Origin: an uncultured Collinsella sp.
Lineage (GTDB): Bacteria > Actinomycetota > Coriobacteriia > Coriobacteriales > Coriobacteriaceae
Direction of reading: 5' to 3'
NCBI GenBank assembly: GCA_900547505.1
Contig: URGY01000124.1
Span: 1 to 5,421, forward strand
DNA length: 5,421 bases
Below, piece after piece: positions 1 to 5,088 of this stretch. Below the pieces are notes generated by a model, which saw only the letters and a program-made list of their open reading frames with translations, did not search any database and had not been told where the DNA came from. Position 1 is the first letter of the stretch; each line of letters begins with the position of its first letter. The position numbers were made by a program, and so were the translations under genes.

Positions 1-1684
1 CGTTGCCGTTGCCGCCGCCGGTACCGTTCCCGGTGTCGCCCGCGTTGCCCGAAGTCATCACAGTAAAGCTTGCGGCTCCGTCGGTGGCAAGCGTGTAGTT
101 TTGCGCCGCGTCGCCCAACAGGCCTTTCGCACGCACCCAATACGTCCCCGCGGCAAATGCCTCGCCCTCGGCCATCGTCGTTCCCGGAGCGCCGTTCGCG
201 TCGTGCACAAACTCGAGCTGGGCCGTGCAGGCATCGGTTTCGAGCTTGCCCTCGAGTGATGCCGCAATCTTGGCGCGCACGTCTTCGCCGGCCTTAAGGC
301 CTTCGAGTCCCTCAAAATGGGGCGTCAGCGCGCGTGGATTGATATCGATGGGCACGGAGCCCCGCAGCTCCGTAACGGTCTCGTTGCCCAGGGCGTCGAC
401 ATCCACGTATTCGATGGCAAACGCGCTGCCAGAAGCGGCCACGTTGAGTACGTTGCTGCTGTCGACAAGGCGGAAATGGCCCTCGCCAACGGTCTTGCCA
501 TCTTGGAGCGAGGCATCGCTCAGCGAGTCTCCATACGTCATGTGCATGCGGTCCGGGAGGCAGCATGAAACTGTTGGCTTGTGCTTAGCGTCGTAATTGC
601 GTTGGTAGATGCTCCGGGCCAGTGCCGAATCGACAAAGTCGGACGCGATAATGCCAACGTGCTTGAGGCAATCTGACTTTGTTTTATCGCTGCCGCTGGG
701 ATTGATGTACTGGCTCTTGTACAGATGCTCGTTGACCACTCGCGCCGCGGTAAAAGGATTGCTTCCTTGTTTGTAATTCGTGCAACTGGTGTAGTTGATA
801 GACCAGCAGCGTTCCAGGACTTGCACCTTGGCGCCATCATTGTCCTCGACGTCCACCTTGTTGCGCGTGAGATTGGTCGTCTCTCGCAGCGCCATATCGA
901 CCCAGCTAATCTTGTCGGTTCCGGTGCATTCAAAATGGTCCTGGGCGTATACCTTGGTGCAATAGGGCTCTTTGTCGCCCGCATTGCCCGTAGTCTCAAA
1001 GCCTCGCGCGTCTTGGACGAGGCACATCGACTGCCCGGAATGCGCCTTGATTTTGTCGTCCCATTGGGTGAGATCGAGGCCCCACGTGTGGCTGCTTACG
1101 CTGTTGCCGGCGAGTACAAATCGACGCAGCAGGACGATCTTTCCGCGCACCTCGTTCAGTGTGGGGATTCGGCTCGACGTGTAGAACAGATCGGGATTAT
1201 CGTGCATAACCTTGGCGAAAGCCGTCGTAACGCTTTCGTCGGTAGCCTCGTCGTTGCCTCGTGACGCAAGCATGATGAGTGCTTCTGACGGGTTTTCGTT
1301 CAAAAATGTTTTGAAGTAACCGATGACATCGGAGAGATGCATAAAGCCCCCGTCTTTTTTGAGCAGGTAGCATCTTCCATGGTCGATACCGGGGTCGCCG
1401 TTCTCGTCGTTCCTTCCGAGTCGGATATCAAAATAGCGAATGCCTTCGAGCAACTGCGTGGGGATGTAATCCTGCTGGCACTTTGCTTGTGAGGATTGGG
1501 GCTCGGTGTCGTTGTCCACGCTGCAGGTGCCCGAATCATGCGTGCCCGGGATACTCAGCTCGTCGAGGTACTTGTTGTCGTCGACGTATTTCATCCAGCA
1601 TGGTCCGTCGACGTAGCTGCTATACGTGGTCCAGTCGATACTTCTAACATGTGGTATTGATCTTGCCCATGTCGTAACCGACAA
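1..1684 (-). CDS. Secreted PI-PLC X-domain protein, C-terminal part, partial at left edge and probably frameshifted from the upstream ORF
   Basis: Phosphatidylinositol-specific phospholipase C family, which cleaves the phosphodiester of PI-type lipids or GPI anchors outside the cell. Numbering from TTG at 1684: catalytic motif IPGTHDSGT at 45-53 (His49, Asp50), GIRYFDIRLG at 81-90 (Arg88 likely contacts phosphate), second catalytic His102 in GIDHGR, then NENPSEALIML, GKIVLLRRF and a closing GIIASDF block near 344. Residues about 380-545 are beta-rich and resemble bacterial Ig/MBG-like domains (MTYGDSLSD near 382), followed by a Gly/Asn/Thr linker that leaves the window, so any anchor is not visible. 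The frame is open from 2 to an in-frame stop at 1688-1690. There is no signal peptide. Possible starts are TTG at 1684 (GGGAG seven bases upstream) or ATG at 1594, but PI-PLC-like sequence (SIDWTTYSS) begins near 1640, just after the stop of the Tat/ricin ORF. I therefore infer one gene split by a one-base shift. The family assignment is confident; the start and intactness are not. Confidence 0.85.
   Translation of the reverse strand, partial: MSVTTWARSIPHVRSIDWTTYSSYVDGPCWMKYVDDNKYLDELSIPGTHDSGTCSVDNDTEPQSSQAKCQQDYIPTQLLEGIRYFDIRLGRNDENGDPGIDHGRCYLLKKDGGFMHLSDVIGYFKTFLNENPSEALIMLASRGNDEATDESVTTAFAKVMHDNPDLFYTSSRIPTLNEVRGKIVLLRRFVLAGNSVSSHTWGLDLTQWDDKIKAHSGQSMCLVQDARGFETTGNAGDKEPYCTKVYAQDHFECTGTDKISWVDMALRETTNLTRNKVDVEDNDGAKVQVLERCWSINYTSCTNYKQGSNPFTAARVVNEHLYKSQYINPSGSDKTKSDCLKHVGIIASDFVDSALARSIYQRNYDAKHKPTVSCCLPDRMHMTYGDSLSDASLQDGKTVGEGHFRLVDSSNVLNVAASGSAFAIEYVDVDALGNETVTELRGSVPIDINPRALTPHFEGLEGLKAGEDVRAKIAASLEGKLETDACTAQLEFVHDANGAPGTTMAEGEAFAAGTYWVRAKGLLGDAAQNYTLATDGAASFTVMTSGNAGDTGNGTGGGNGN
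1636..1650 (-). other. Probable frameshift point joining the Tat/ricin ORF to the PI-PLC ORF
   Basis: Reading along the minus strand, the upstream frame ends ATC AAT ACC ACA TGT TAG. Skipping a single base puts translation into AGA AGT ATC GAC TGG, which begins plausible PI-PLC N-terminal sequence. The region before this point in the downstream frame (SVTTWARSIPHV) looks like an out-of-frame shadow of the trefoil end. No homopolymer or classic slippery heptamer is present. The exact base cannot be fixed without a homologue. Confidence 0.55.
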
Positions 1685-2312
1685 GTTCTAGCTCCCACGG
1701 AATGCTCTTACTCTTATGGCAGATCTTATTGTTGTCCTGGTCTTTGCCGTCCGATTCTATTGCCAGGTACTTAATGTCTTTTTTCTCGGTTTCTTTCTCG
1801 ACCGTGCGGTCTCGAATGATATAGGTTCCGTTTGATTGACGTTCGAACGCAAAAGCGCGGCTGGGCTTGTTGTCATACTCGCCGCCCCATACGTGGATGA
1901 CCTTTCCATCTTTGTCCGAGTCGTCGTCGACCGACCAAATGCTGTAGCCCGTCTTTTTATGCTCTTCGAAATTGAGCAAGGTGCGGATAGCATACCAGTT
2001 TGTATCGTCATTCTTGGTCGTTACGTTCTCAAGGATGAGCTTGCTGGACGTGCCGTCGTTAAACAGGTGGCAGACGTTGCCACGAACGTTGCCGTCTTGG
2101 TTGACGCTCGCGGTGCGAAAATAGCCCGCGGGGCGAAGGCGAATGACGAAATTGTGGAGGCTGTCCGACGCTGTGGCGGCGTCGTCTGCAAATGCCGCGC
2201 GCACGGGAAGGCCCAATCCCGCGGTTTCGGGCAGGCTTACAAAAGGCGACAATGCTGCGAGTCCTAGGCCCAACGTGAATGCTCGACGGCTGATGGCGTG
2301 GTGTTCGGTCAT
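1644..2312 (-). CDS. Tat-signal protein with ricin-type beta-trefoil; probable N-terminal part of the split PI-PLC
   Basis: 222 residues. The start is fixed by GGAGGAGT immediately upstream of ATG. Residues 8-14 (SRRAFTL) form a twin-arginine motif, followed by a hydrophobic stretch and a likely signal-peptidase site after VRAAFA (residue 42), so the product should be exported folded by the Tat system. Residues about 50-215 resemble a ricin B-type beta-trefoil: repeated Y-x-I-R / G-Y-S-I-W / G-T-Y-I-I-R strands, an acidic DDDSDKDGK turn with VIHVWGG, SRAFAFERQSNGTY in the place of the usual Q-x-W element, and a final WELEL strand. Such modules often bind carbohydrate, but the ligand here is unknown. 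The frame stops soon after WELELVGYDMGKIN, and the next frame continues directly into a PI-PLC domain that has no signal of its own. The natural product is therefore probably Tat signal, trefoil, PI-PLC, Ig-like domains. A genuinely separate small secreted lectin-like protein is the alternative. Confidence 0.8.
   Translation of the reverse strand: MTEHHAISRRAFTLGLGLAALSPFVSLPETAGLGLPVRAAFADDAATASDSLHNFVIRLRPAGYFRTASVNQDGNVRGNVCHLFNDGTSSKLILENVTTKNDDTNWYAIRTLLNFEEHKKTGYSIWSVDDDSDKDGKVIHVWGGEYDNKPSRAFAFERQSNGTYIIRDRTVEKETEKKDIKYLAIESDGKDQDNNKICHKSKSIPWELELVGYDMGKINTTC
1692..1696 (-). promoter_or_regulatory. Shine-Dalgarno-like GGGAG before the TTG at 1684
   Basis: GGGAG lies seven bases before TTG (1682-1684), the first possible start after the in-frame stop at 1688. 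It would allow independent initiation of the PI-PLC frame inside the end of the upstream ORF. It may be coincidental, because it sits in the codons for the PWELEL strand and the resulting protein would lack a signal peptide. Confidence 0.25.
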
Positions 2313-2313
2313 A

Positions 2314-2321
2314 ACTCCTCC
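2314..2321 (-). promoter_or_regulatory. Strong ribosome binding site of the Tat/ricin ORF
   Basis: On the minus strand GGAGGAGT is followed by T and then ATG. It is a near-perfect anti-16S match and fixes the start that gives the twin-arginine signal peptide. Confidence 0.75.
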
Positions 2322-2355
2322 GTTCGCAGGGTGCGGTTATGCGCTCGTTTTGGAT

Positions 2356-2361
2356 ACTATA
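2356..2361 (-). promoter_or_regulatory. Possible -10 element for the Tat/ricin-PI-PLC gene
   Basis: TATAGT on the minus strand lies about 45 bases upstream of the start codon, in an AT-richer patch of an otherwise GC-rich spacer. No convincing -35 hexamer sits 16-18 bases further upstream, so this is a weak call. Confidence 0.3.
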
Positions 2362-2513
2362 CTGCCCAGATGTTTAAAGGCGTCGGCTTAAATTGTCTGC
2401 ATGGCGCTATTAATCGGCGGGCGGACGTGCTGAGGCGCTTGTCTATTGGTGCTACTGGCGCGCTTGGGATAGTTTTGGAGTCCGGCATCCTCGCGTTCGC
2501 CAGCTACCGGCAT

Positions 2514-2545
2514 AAGAAAGGGAGGGCCGGTGAGCCGACCCTCCC
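2514..2545 (-). terminator. Rho-independent terminator of lipoprotein 1
   Basis: On the minus strand an 11-base-pair stem (GGGAGGGTCGG with CCGGCCCTCCC, one G-T pair) encloses the loop CTCA and is followed by TTTCTTAT. It lies about 70 bases after the stop of the 2617-3210 gene. The core gggagggccggtg is shared with the terminator at 3348-3382. Confidence 0.8.
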
Positions 2546-2616
2546 TTGGTACGAAGCGCTGGGTTACTGTCGCTTGCTTCGCTGCGCTCGTGTTTCCCGT
2601 TGCGCTCGCCAGTCGC

Positions 2617-3210
2617 TTAGCGCTTAATCTCGATATCGTCGAGCTTGACATCCATAGCCTCGGTCTTGGCCTTGGCGATATCATCGGCAAATTCCAGGGA
2701 CTTCATCATGGTCTCGACGGCGTCCTTGTGCTCTTCGACGTTGTCGATGCTCACGTAGACGCTGCCGCCGCCGGCTTCGGTGAAGTACTCAGTCGTCACG
2801 CCGCCCGAGTGTGTATAGGAAGCGTTGCGCCAAGTTTTGCCGTTGTACTTGACGGGGTCATTCTCGGTCCACTCAAAGCTGGCCTTCCACTTTGCCTCGT
2901 AGTCGAACAGCTCATCGGCGTTCTTGTCAGAGTCGAAGACGGGGATGAAGCGATCGCTGGCGTGCTCGCTCTCGGTGAACTTAAACTGGGTCCTATCGGC
3001 CGTGTCGCCGGCAACGTCGGTGATCTCGACGCCCTCGGGAACCTCGACTTTAAACCAAATGAAGTCGGTCCTCATATCCACGGCTGGCTTTTCTGCTCCG
3101 CCGCCACCGCTACTGCCGGTAGCGCCGCCGCTGCCACCGCAGCCCACCAGGGCAACCGCGGCAAAGAGACTGATGCAGAGGGTGAGAATCGCAAAGGCCT
3201 TCTTTTTCAT
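2617..3210 (-). CDS. Putative lipoprotein, paralogue of the 3468-4067 gene
   Basis: 197 residues of unknown function. The N-terminus MKKK plus a hydrophobic segment ends in LVGC with Cys24, a lipobox typical of signal-peptidase II substrates, followed by a Gly/Ser-rich tether. The mature part begins TDFIWFKVEVPEGVEI, then has DRFIPV near residue 90, YNGKTW near 122, GSVYVSIDN near 150, and ends in an acidic/basic helix-prone tail (AKTEAMDVKLDDIEIKR). The alternation of short strands with a closing KSLEF-type helix or strand is reminiscent of PsbP/Mog1-like lipoproteins, but that is only an impression. GGAGG sits eight bases before the ATG. The gene has its own upstream spacer and downstream terminator, so it is probably transcribed alone. 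About half the positions match the neighbouring paralogue, so an old tandem duplication is likely. Confidence 0.88.
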   Translation of the reverse strand: MKKKAFAILTLCISLFAAVALVGCGGSGGATGSSGGGGAEKPAVDMRTDFIWFKVEVPEGVEITDVAGDTADRTQFKFTESEHASDRFIPVFDSDKNADELFDYEAKWKASFEWTENDPVKYNGKTWRNASYTHSGGVTTEYFTEAGGGSVYVSIDNVEEHKDAVETMMKSLEFADDIAKAKTEAMDVKLDDIEIKR

Positions 3211-3282
3211 GGTCGTGTCCTCCTCGATCTGTAACCGCCCATGGATTACCTGTCTTTACTGTACGCGTGAGCAGCTCATTCG

Positions 3283-3301
3283 GGTGGGCCATGTGTCCCA
3301 T
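3283..3301. repeat. 19-base repeat, copy 1: imperfect palindrome upstream of lipoprotein 1
   Basis: ggtgggccatgtgtcccat is identical to 4274-4292. Its core fits TGGGnCAnnTGnCCCA, an imperfect dyad of the size of a dimeric regulator site. It ends 73 bases before the start codon of lipoprotein 1, where it could act as an operator or activator site. A dispersed genomic repeat is the alternative. Confidence 0.6.
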
Positions 3302-3314
3302 TCTGGGGGCCGGA

Positions 3315-3350
3315 TTTGCGCCGTTAAGTGGCAATATGTTCGGGCGCAAA
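3315..3350. repeat. 8-base inverted repeat next to the lipoprotein 2 terminator
   Basis: TTTGCGCC (3315-3322) and GGCGCAAA (3343-3350) are perfect complements separated by 20 bases. On the minus strand the first arm overlaps the T-run of the terminator at 3348-3382, so it could form a second, overlapping hairpin. Its function is unknown. Confidence 0.4.
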
Positions 3351-3382
3351 AGAGGGGAGGGCCGGTGCTGCCGGCTCTCCCC
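3348..3382 (-). terminator. Rho-independent terminator of lipoprotein 2
   Basis: On the minus strand GGGGAGAGCCGG pairs with CCGGCCCTCCCC (12 positions, one A-C mismatch) around the loop CAGCA, followed by TCTTTTG. It lies about 85 bases beyond the stop codon, past a GC-rich tandem repeat. Confidence 0.78.
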
Positions 3383-3409
3383 GGGTTGGGCGCCCGTTGT
3401 TTTAATGGG

Positions 3410-3461
3410 GCGCATGTGCGCGGGTGCGCATGTGCGCGGGTGCGCGTAGGCGCGTGCGGGT
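3410..3461. repeat. GC-rich tandem repeat in the 3' untranslated region of lipoprotein 2
   Basis: Two exact tandem copies of gcgcatgtgcgcgggt (3410-3425, 3426-3441) are followed by a degenerate third copy (3442-3461). Each unit contains the near-palindrome GCGCAtgTGCGC with alternating purines and pyrimidines. The array sits between the stop codon and the terminator, where it would be transcribed but not translated. Confidence 0.75.
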
Positions 3462-3467
3462 GTCCCG

Positions 3468-4067
3468 TTACTTGATCTCGATGCTCGAAATCTCGACTTC
3501 ACGTGCCTCGGAAACTGCCTCTTCCATGTCATCGGGGAACTCGATGGAGTTGAGGAGTGCCTCGGCTTCTTTCTTGTGCTGGTCGAAGTTCGAGATGAGG
3601 ACGTAGACGCTTCCCGGCTCAACATCGGTAAAAAGCATGGTTGAGATGCCGCTGTTGTCCTCGTATGTTCCGACGAGCCACGTCCTGCCGTTATACTCGA
3701 CGGACCCGCCATCCTTCCACTGGAACGTATCCCCCTTCTTTTCCGCCTGGTCGGCGTGGGATTCCTCGGCCGTCAGCGCTTTTTTCCAAACGGGGATAAA
3801 GCGATCGGCCAAGGCGTTCTCGTCTTCGGGGAAGGTGAGCTGGACCCTGTCGGCATTCTTGCCGGCAGAGTCGCTTACGCCGACGCCCTCGGGCATCTCG
3901 ACCTTAAACCAGATGTAGTCGGTCTTCTTGGCGACGGGGGCCTTTTCCTTGCTCTCGCTCTTGGGGGCGCTGCCGCCGCCCGATGCGCTCCCGCCGCAGC
4001 CCACAAGGGCGAGCGCGGCAAAGAGGGCGATGCAAAGGGAAAGGATCGATAGGGTCTTTTTCATCAT
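3468..4067 (-). CDS. Putative lipoprotein, paralogue of the 2617-3210 gene
   Basis: 199 residues of unknown function. I chose the ATG at 4067 because AAGGAGGA lies eight bases upstream, the same spacing as in the paralogue, and because this places the lipobox Cys (LVGC) at residue 24 in both proteins. ATG at 4064 is possible. After a Ser/Gly/Lys tether come TDYIWFKVEMPEGVGV, an AGKNADRVQ segment, DRFIPV, YNGRTW, GSVYVLISN and SIEFPDD, ending in SSIEIK. The conserved blocks match the neighbour; the segment between DRFIPV and YNG and the tether differ most. The product is expected to be anchored on the outer face of the membrane. It diverges from fchA across a long spacer and ends in its own terminator. 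No catalytic motif is visible, so an extracellular binding or sensing role is possible but unproven. Confidence 0.88.
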   Translation of the reverse strand: MMKKTLSILSLCIALFAALALVGCGGSASGGGSAPKSESKEKAPVAKKTDYIWFKVEMPEGVGVSDSAGKNADRVQLTFPEDENALADRFIPVWKKALTAEESHADQAEKKGDTFQWKDGGSVEYNGRTWLVGTYEDNSGISTMLFTDVEPGSVYVLISNFDQHKKEAEALLNSIEFPDDMEEAVSEAREVEISSIEIK

Positions 4068-4074
4068 GGTGGCG

Positions 4075-4082
4075 TCCTCCTT
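4075..4082 (-). promoter_or_regulatory. Ribosome binding site that decides the lipoprotein 2 start
   Basis: On the minus strand AAGGAGGA precedes ATG-ATG, with about eight bases between GGAGG and the first ATG (4067). The frame extends upstream to an ATG at 4292, but that start lies inside the 19-base repeat and has no comparable site. Confidence 0.7.
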
Positions 4083-4230
4083 GTCTGTTAGTGACATCAT
4101 GGCGCCGCATGTTGTTGGGGCGTTGTTTCCGTTTGCGGCGGATGTCTTTGTGCGTGGGTTGTATGAGTACGTTAATGCATCCTTTCGTGGTTTGTGGTCG
4201 TTGCGCAGCCGTGCCCCAACGGGCTCCTTA

Positions 4231-4261
4231 TTTATAGATATGCCCCGGTTTGTGCTGCCAG
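4231..4261 (-). promoter_or_regulatory. Possible promoter of lipoprotein 2
   Basis: Minus-strand TATAAA (4231-4236) lies in the most AT-rich stretch of the spacer, with CTGGCA (4256-4261) 19 bases upstream as a poor -35. The 19-base palindrome sits just beyond it at 4274-4292, where a regulator could act on this promoter. Confidence 0.35.
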
Positions 4262-4273
4262 AGAGTCTCGAAA

Positions 4274-4292
4274 GGTGGGCCATGTGTCCCAT
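4274..4292. repeat. 19-base repeat, copy 2: imperfect palindrome between lipoprotein 2 and fchA
   Basis: Exact copy of 3283-3301. It lies 206 bases upstream of the lipoprotein 2 start, just above its likely promoter, and about 160 bases upstream of the fchA start on the other side. Its recurrence upstream of both paralogous lipoproteins favours a role with those genes. Confidence 0.6.
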
Positions 4293-4347
4293 GCTTGCGT
4301 TGCCGCCGCCTATCGCGTGCCATAGAAATCAGCGATGGCCAGGTACG

Positions 4348-4376
4348 CTGACGCCCGTGTGCTTATGGGCTAGACT
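4348..4376 (+). promoter_or_regulatory. Candidate sigma-70 promoter for fchA-folD
   Basis: CTGACG (4348-4353) and TAGACT (4371-4376) each match four of six consensus bases, with the ideal 17-base spacer. The start codon is about 77 bases downstream. No operator is recognised between them. Confidence 0.45.
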
Positions 4377-4453
4377 TAGCACCATTATGTGATCGATACA
4401 GTCGGCAGGCAGTCGCCGTCCGACCGATGTATATGACTTGAAGGTGCATGCGT

Positions 4454-5086
4454 ATGAGCCAAGAGATGATGGATAAAACCTGTCGTGGTTTTGCCGAGGC
4501 GCTGGCTGCGCGCGAGCCCGTTCCCGGCGGCGGCAGCGCCAGTGCGTTTGTGGGCGCACTGGGCGCCTCGCTGTGCGGGATGGTTGCTCGCTATGGCGCG
4601 ACGAACCCCGCGCTTGCCGATCGTGCGGACGACTTGACGCGCGCGTTTGCCCAGGCAGACGAGTTGGCTCAGGAACTTGTCGACTTGGTCGCCGAGGACG
4701 TTCGTGCCTACGGGCAGGTGTCGGCGGCGTATGGTGTTTCGCGTGAGGACCCTGCTCGAACGGCTGCGATTCAAGATGCGCTGCATGTTGCCGCCATACC
4801 GCCGTATCGCATCATGGATGCGTGCGGTCGTGCGCTGGCGTTGCTCGAGGATATGGCTGACAAGGGATCGCGCCAGCTGCTGTCCGATGTGGCCTGTGGC
4901 GCCGTGTTCTGCCGTGCCGCCATGCAGGGCGCGAGTCTGACGCTCTTTGCCAATACCACGTCCATGAAGGATCGGGCGCGCGCCGAGGAGCTCGAGACGG
5001 CGTGTGATGAGTTGCTCGACACATGGCTGCCGCGCGCCGATGCGCTGGCGCGCCGTGCCGCCGACGCTGCAAGAAAGAGGGGATAG
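4454..5086 (+). CDS. fchA: Formimidoyltetrahydrofolate cyclodeaminase / methenyl-THF cyclohydrolase family protein
   Basis: 210 residues, the usual size for a stand-alone member of the FTCD C-terminal domain family. These all-helical cytoplasmic enzymes convert 5-formimidoyl-THF to 5,10-methenyl-THF plus ammonia; in some anaerobes the homologue hydrolyses methenyl-THF to 10-formyl-THF. The signature EPVPGGGSASA lies at about residues 19-29, followed by GALGASLCGMVARY; the helical middle contains AAIPPYRIMD, and SDVACGAVFCRAAMQGA follows. I chose ATG 4454 because AAGG (4441-4444) is nine bases upstream; the ATG at 4448 is only three bases from it. The TAG stop is two bases before folD, so the two are almost certainly cotranscribed and catalyse adjoining steps of folate one-carbon metabolism. 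Whether the in vivo substrate is the formimino form (from histidine or purine breakdown) or methenyl-THF cannot be told from sequence. Confidence 0.92.
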   Translation: MSQEMMDKTCRGFAEALAAREPVPGGGSASAFVGALGASLCGMVARYGATNPALADRADDLTRAFAQADELAQELVDLVAEDVRAYGQVSAAYGVSREDPARTAAIQDALHVAAIPPYRIMDACGRALALLEDMADKGSRQLLSDVACGAVFCRAAMQGASLTLFANTTSMKDRARAEELETACDELLDTWLPRADALARRAADAARKRG

Positions 5087-5088
5087 CC

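Larger units (their letters stand above)
2313..2616. other. Intergenic spacer between lipoprotein 1 and the Tat/ricin gene
   Basis: This 304-base gap holds the terminator of the lipoprotein gene (2514-2545) and the leader of the Tat/ricin gene (ribosome binding site 2314-2321, possible -10 at 2356-2361). I see no credible coding frame, tRNA or riboswitch in the rest. The stretch 2546-2616 has GC-rich repeats of GCGCTCG, and a 7-base inverted repeat AAGCGCT/AGCGCTT that I do not consider meaningful. Confidence 0.6.
4083..4447. other. Divergent intergenic region between lipoprotein 2 and fchA
   Basis: About 365 bases without a credible gene. It holds the second copy of the 19-base palindromic repeat (4274-4292), an AT-rich patch (cttatttatagatat, about 4227-4241) that may be the lipoprotein promoter, and a CTGACG-N17-TAGACT promoter candidate facing fchA. 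I see no riboswitch fold; the fchA leader is only about 70 bases. Confidence 0.6.

Noticed and set aside
725..1264. Plus-strand open frame of 179 codons inside the PI-PLC region
   Set aside because: The opposite strand encodes recognisable PI-PLC motifs across the same bases. The plus frame is a GC-driven shadow with no recognisable domain.
1636..1650. Programmed +1 frameshift of the prfB type at the TGT-TAG junction
   Set aside because: A Cys tRNA on TGT would re-pair poorly with GTT, and I see no upstream Shine-Dalgarno stimulator at the required distance. A mutation or assembly indel is simpler.
2554..2625. Inverted repeat AAGCGCT/AGCGCTT as a terminator or operator
   Set aside because: Seven bases with a loop of almost 60 in GC-rich DNA is expected by chance, there is no T-run, and the clear terminator lies at 2514-2545.
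2530..3234. Plus-strand open frame of 234 codons across lipoprotein 1
   Set aside because: It is antisense to a gene with a lipobox, ribosome site and a conserved paralogue. Its composition is that of a shadow frame, and it has no ribosome site.
3268..3278. Short palindrome TGAGCAGCTCA near the lipoprotein 1 promoter region
   Set aside because: Five-base arms occur once only and are not repeated upstream of the paralogue, so there is too little support for an operator call.
4068..4292. N-terminal extension of lipoprotein 2 to the ATG at 4292
   Set aside because: It would put 75 polar residues before a perfect lipoprotein signal peptide, has no ribosome site, and starts inside the 19-base repeat.
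4377..4453. Folate riboswitch in the fchA leader
   Set aside because: The leader after the promoter candidate is only about 70 bases, and I can see no paired elements with conserved cores.
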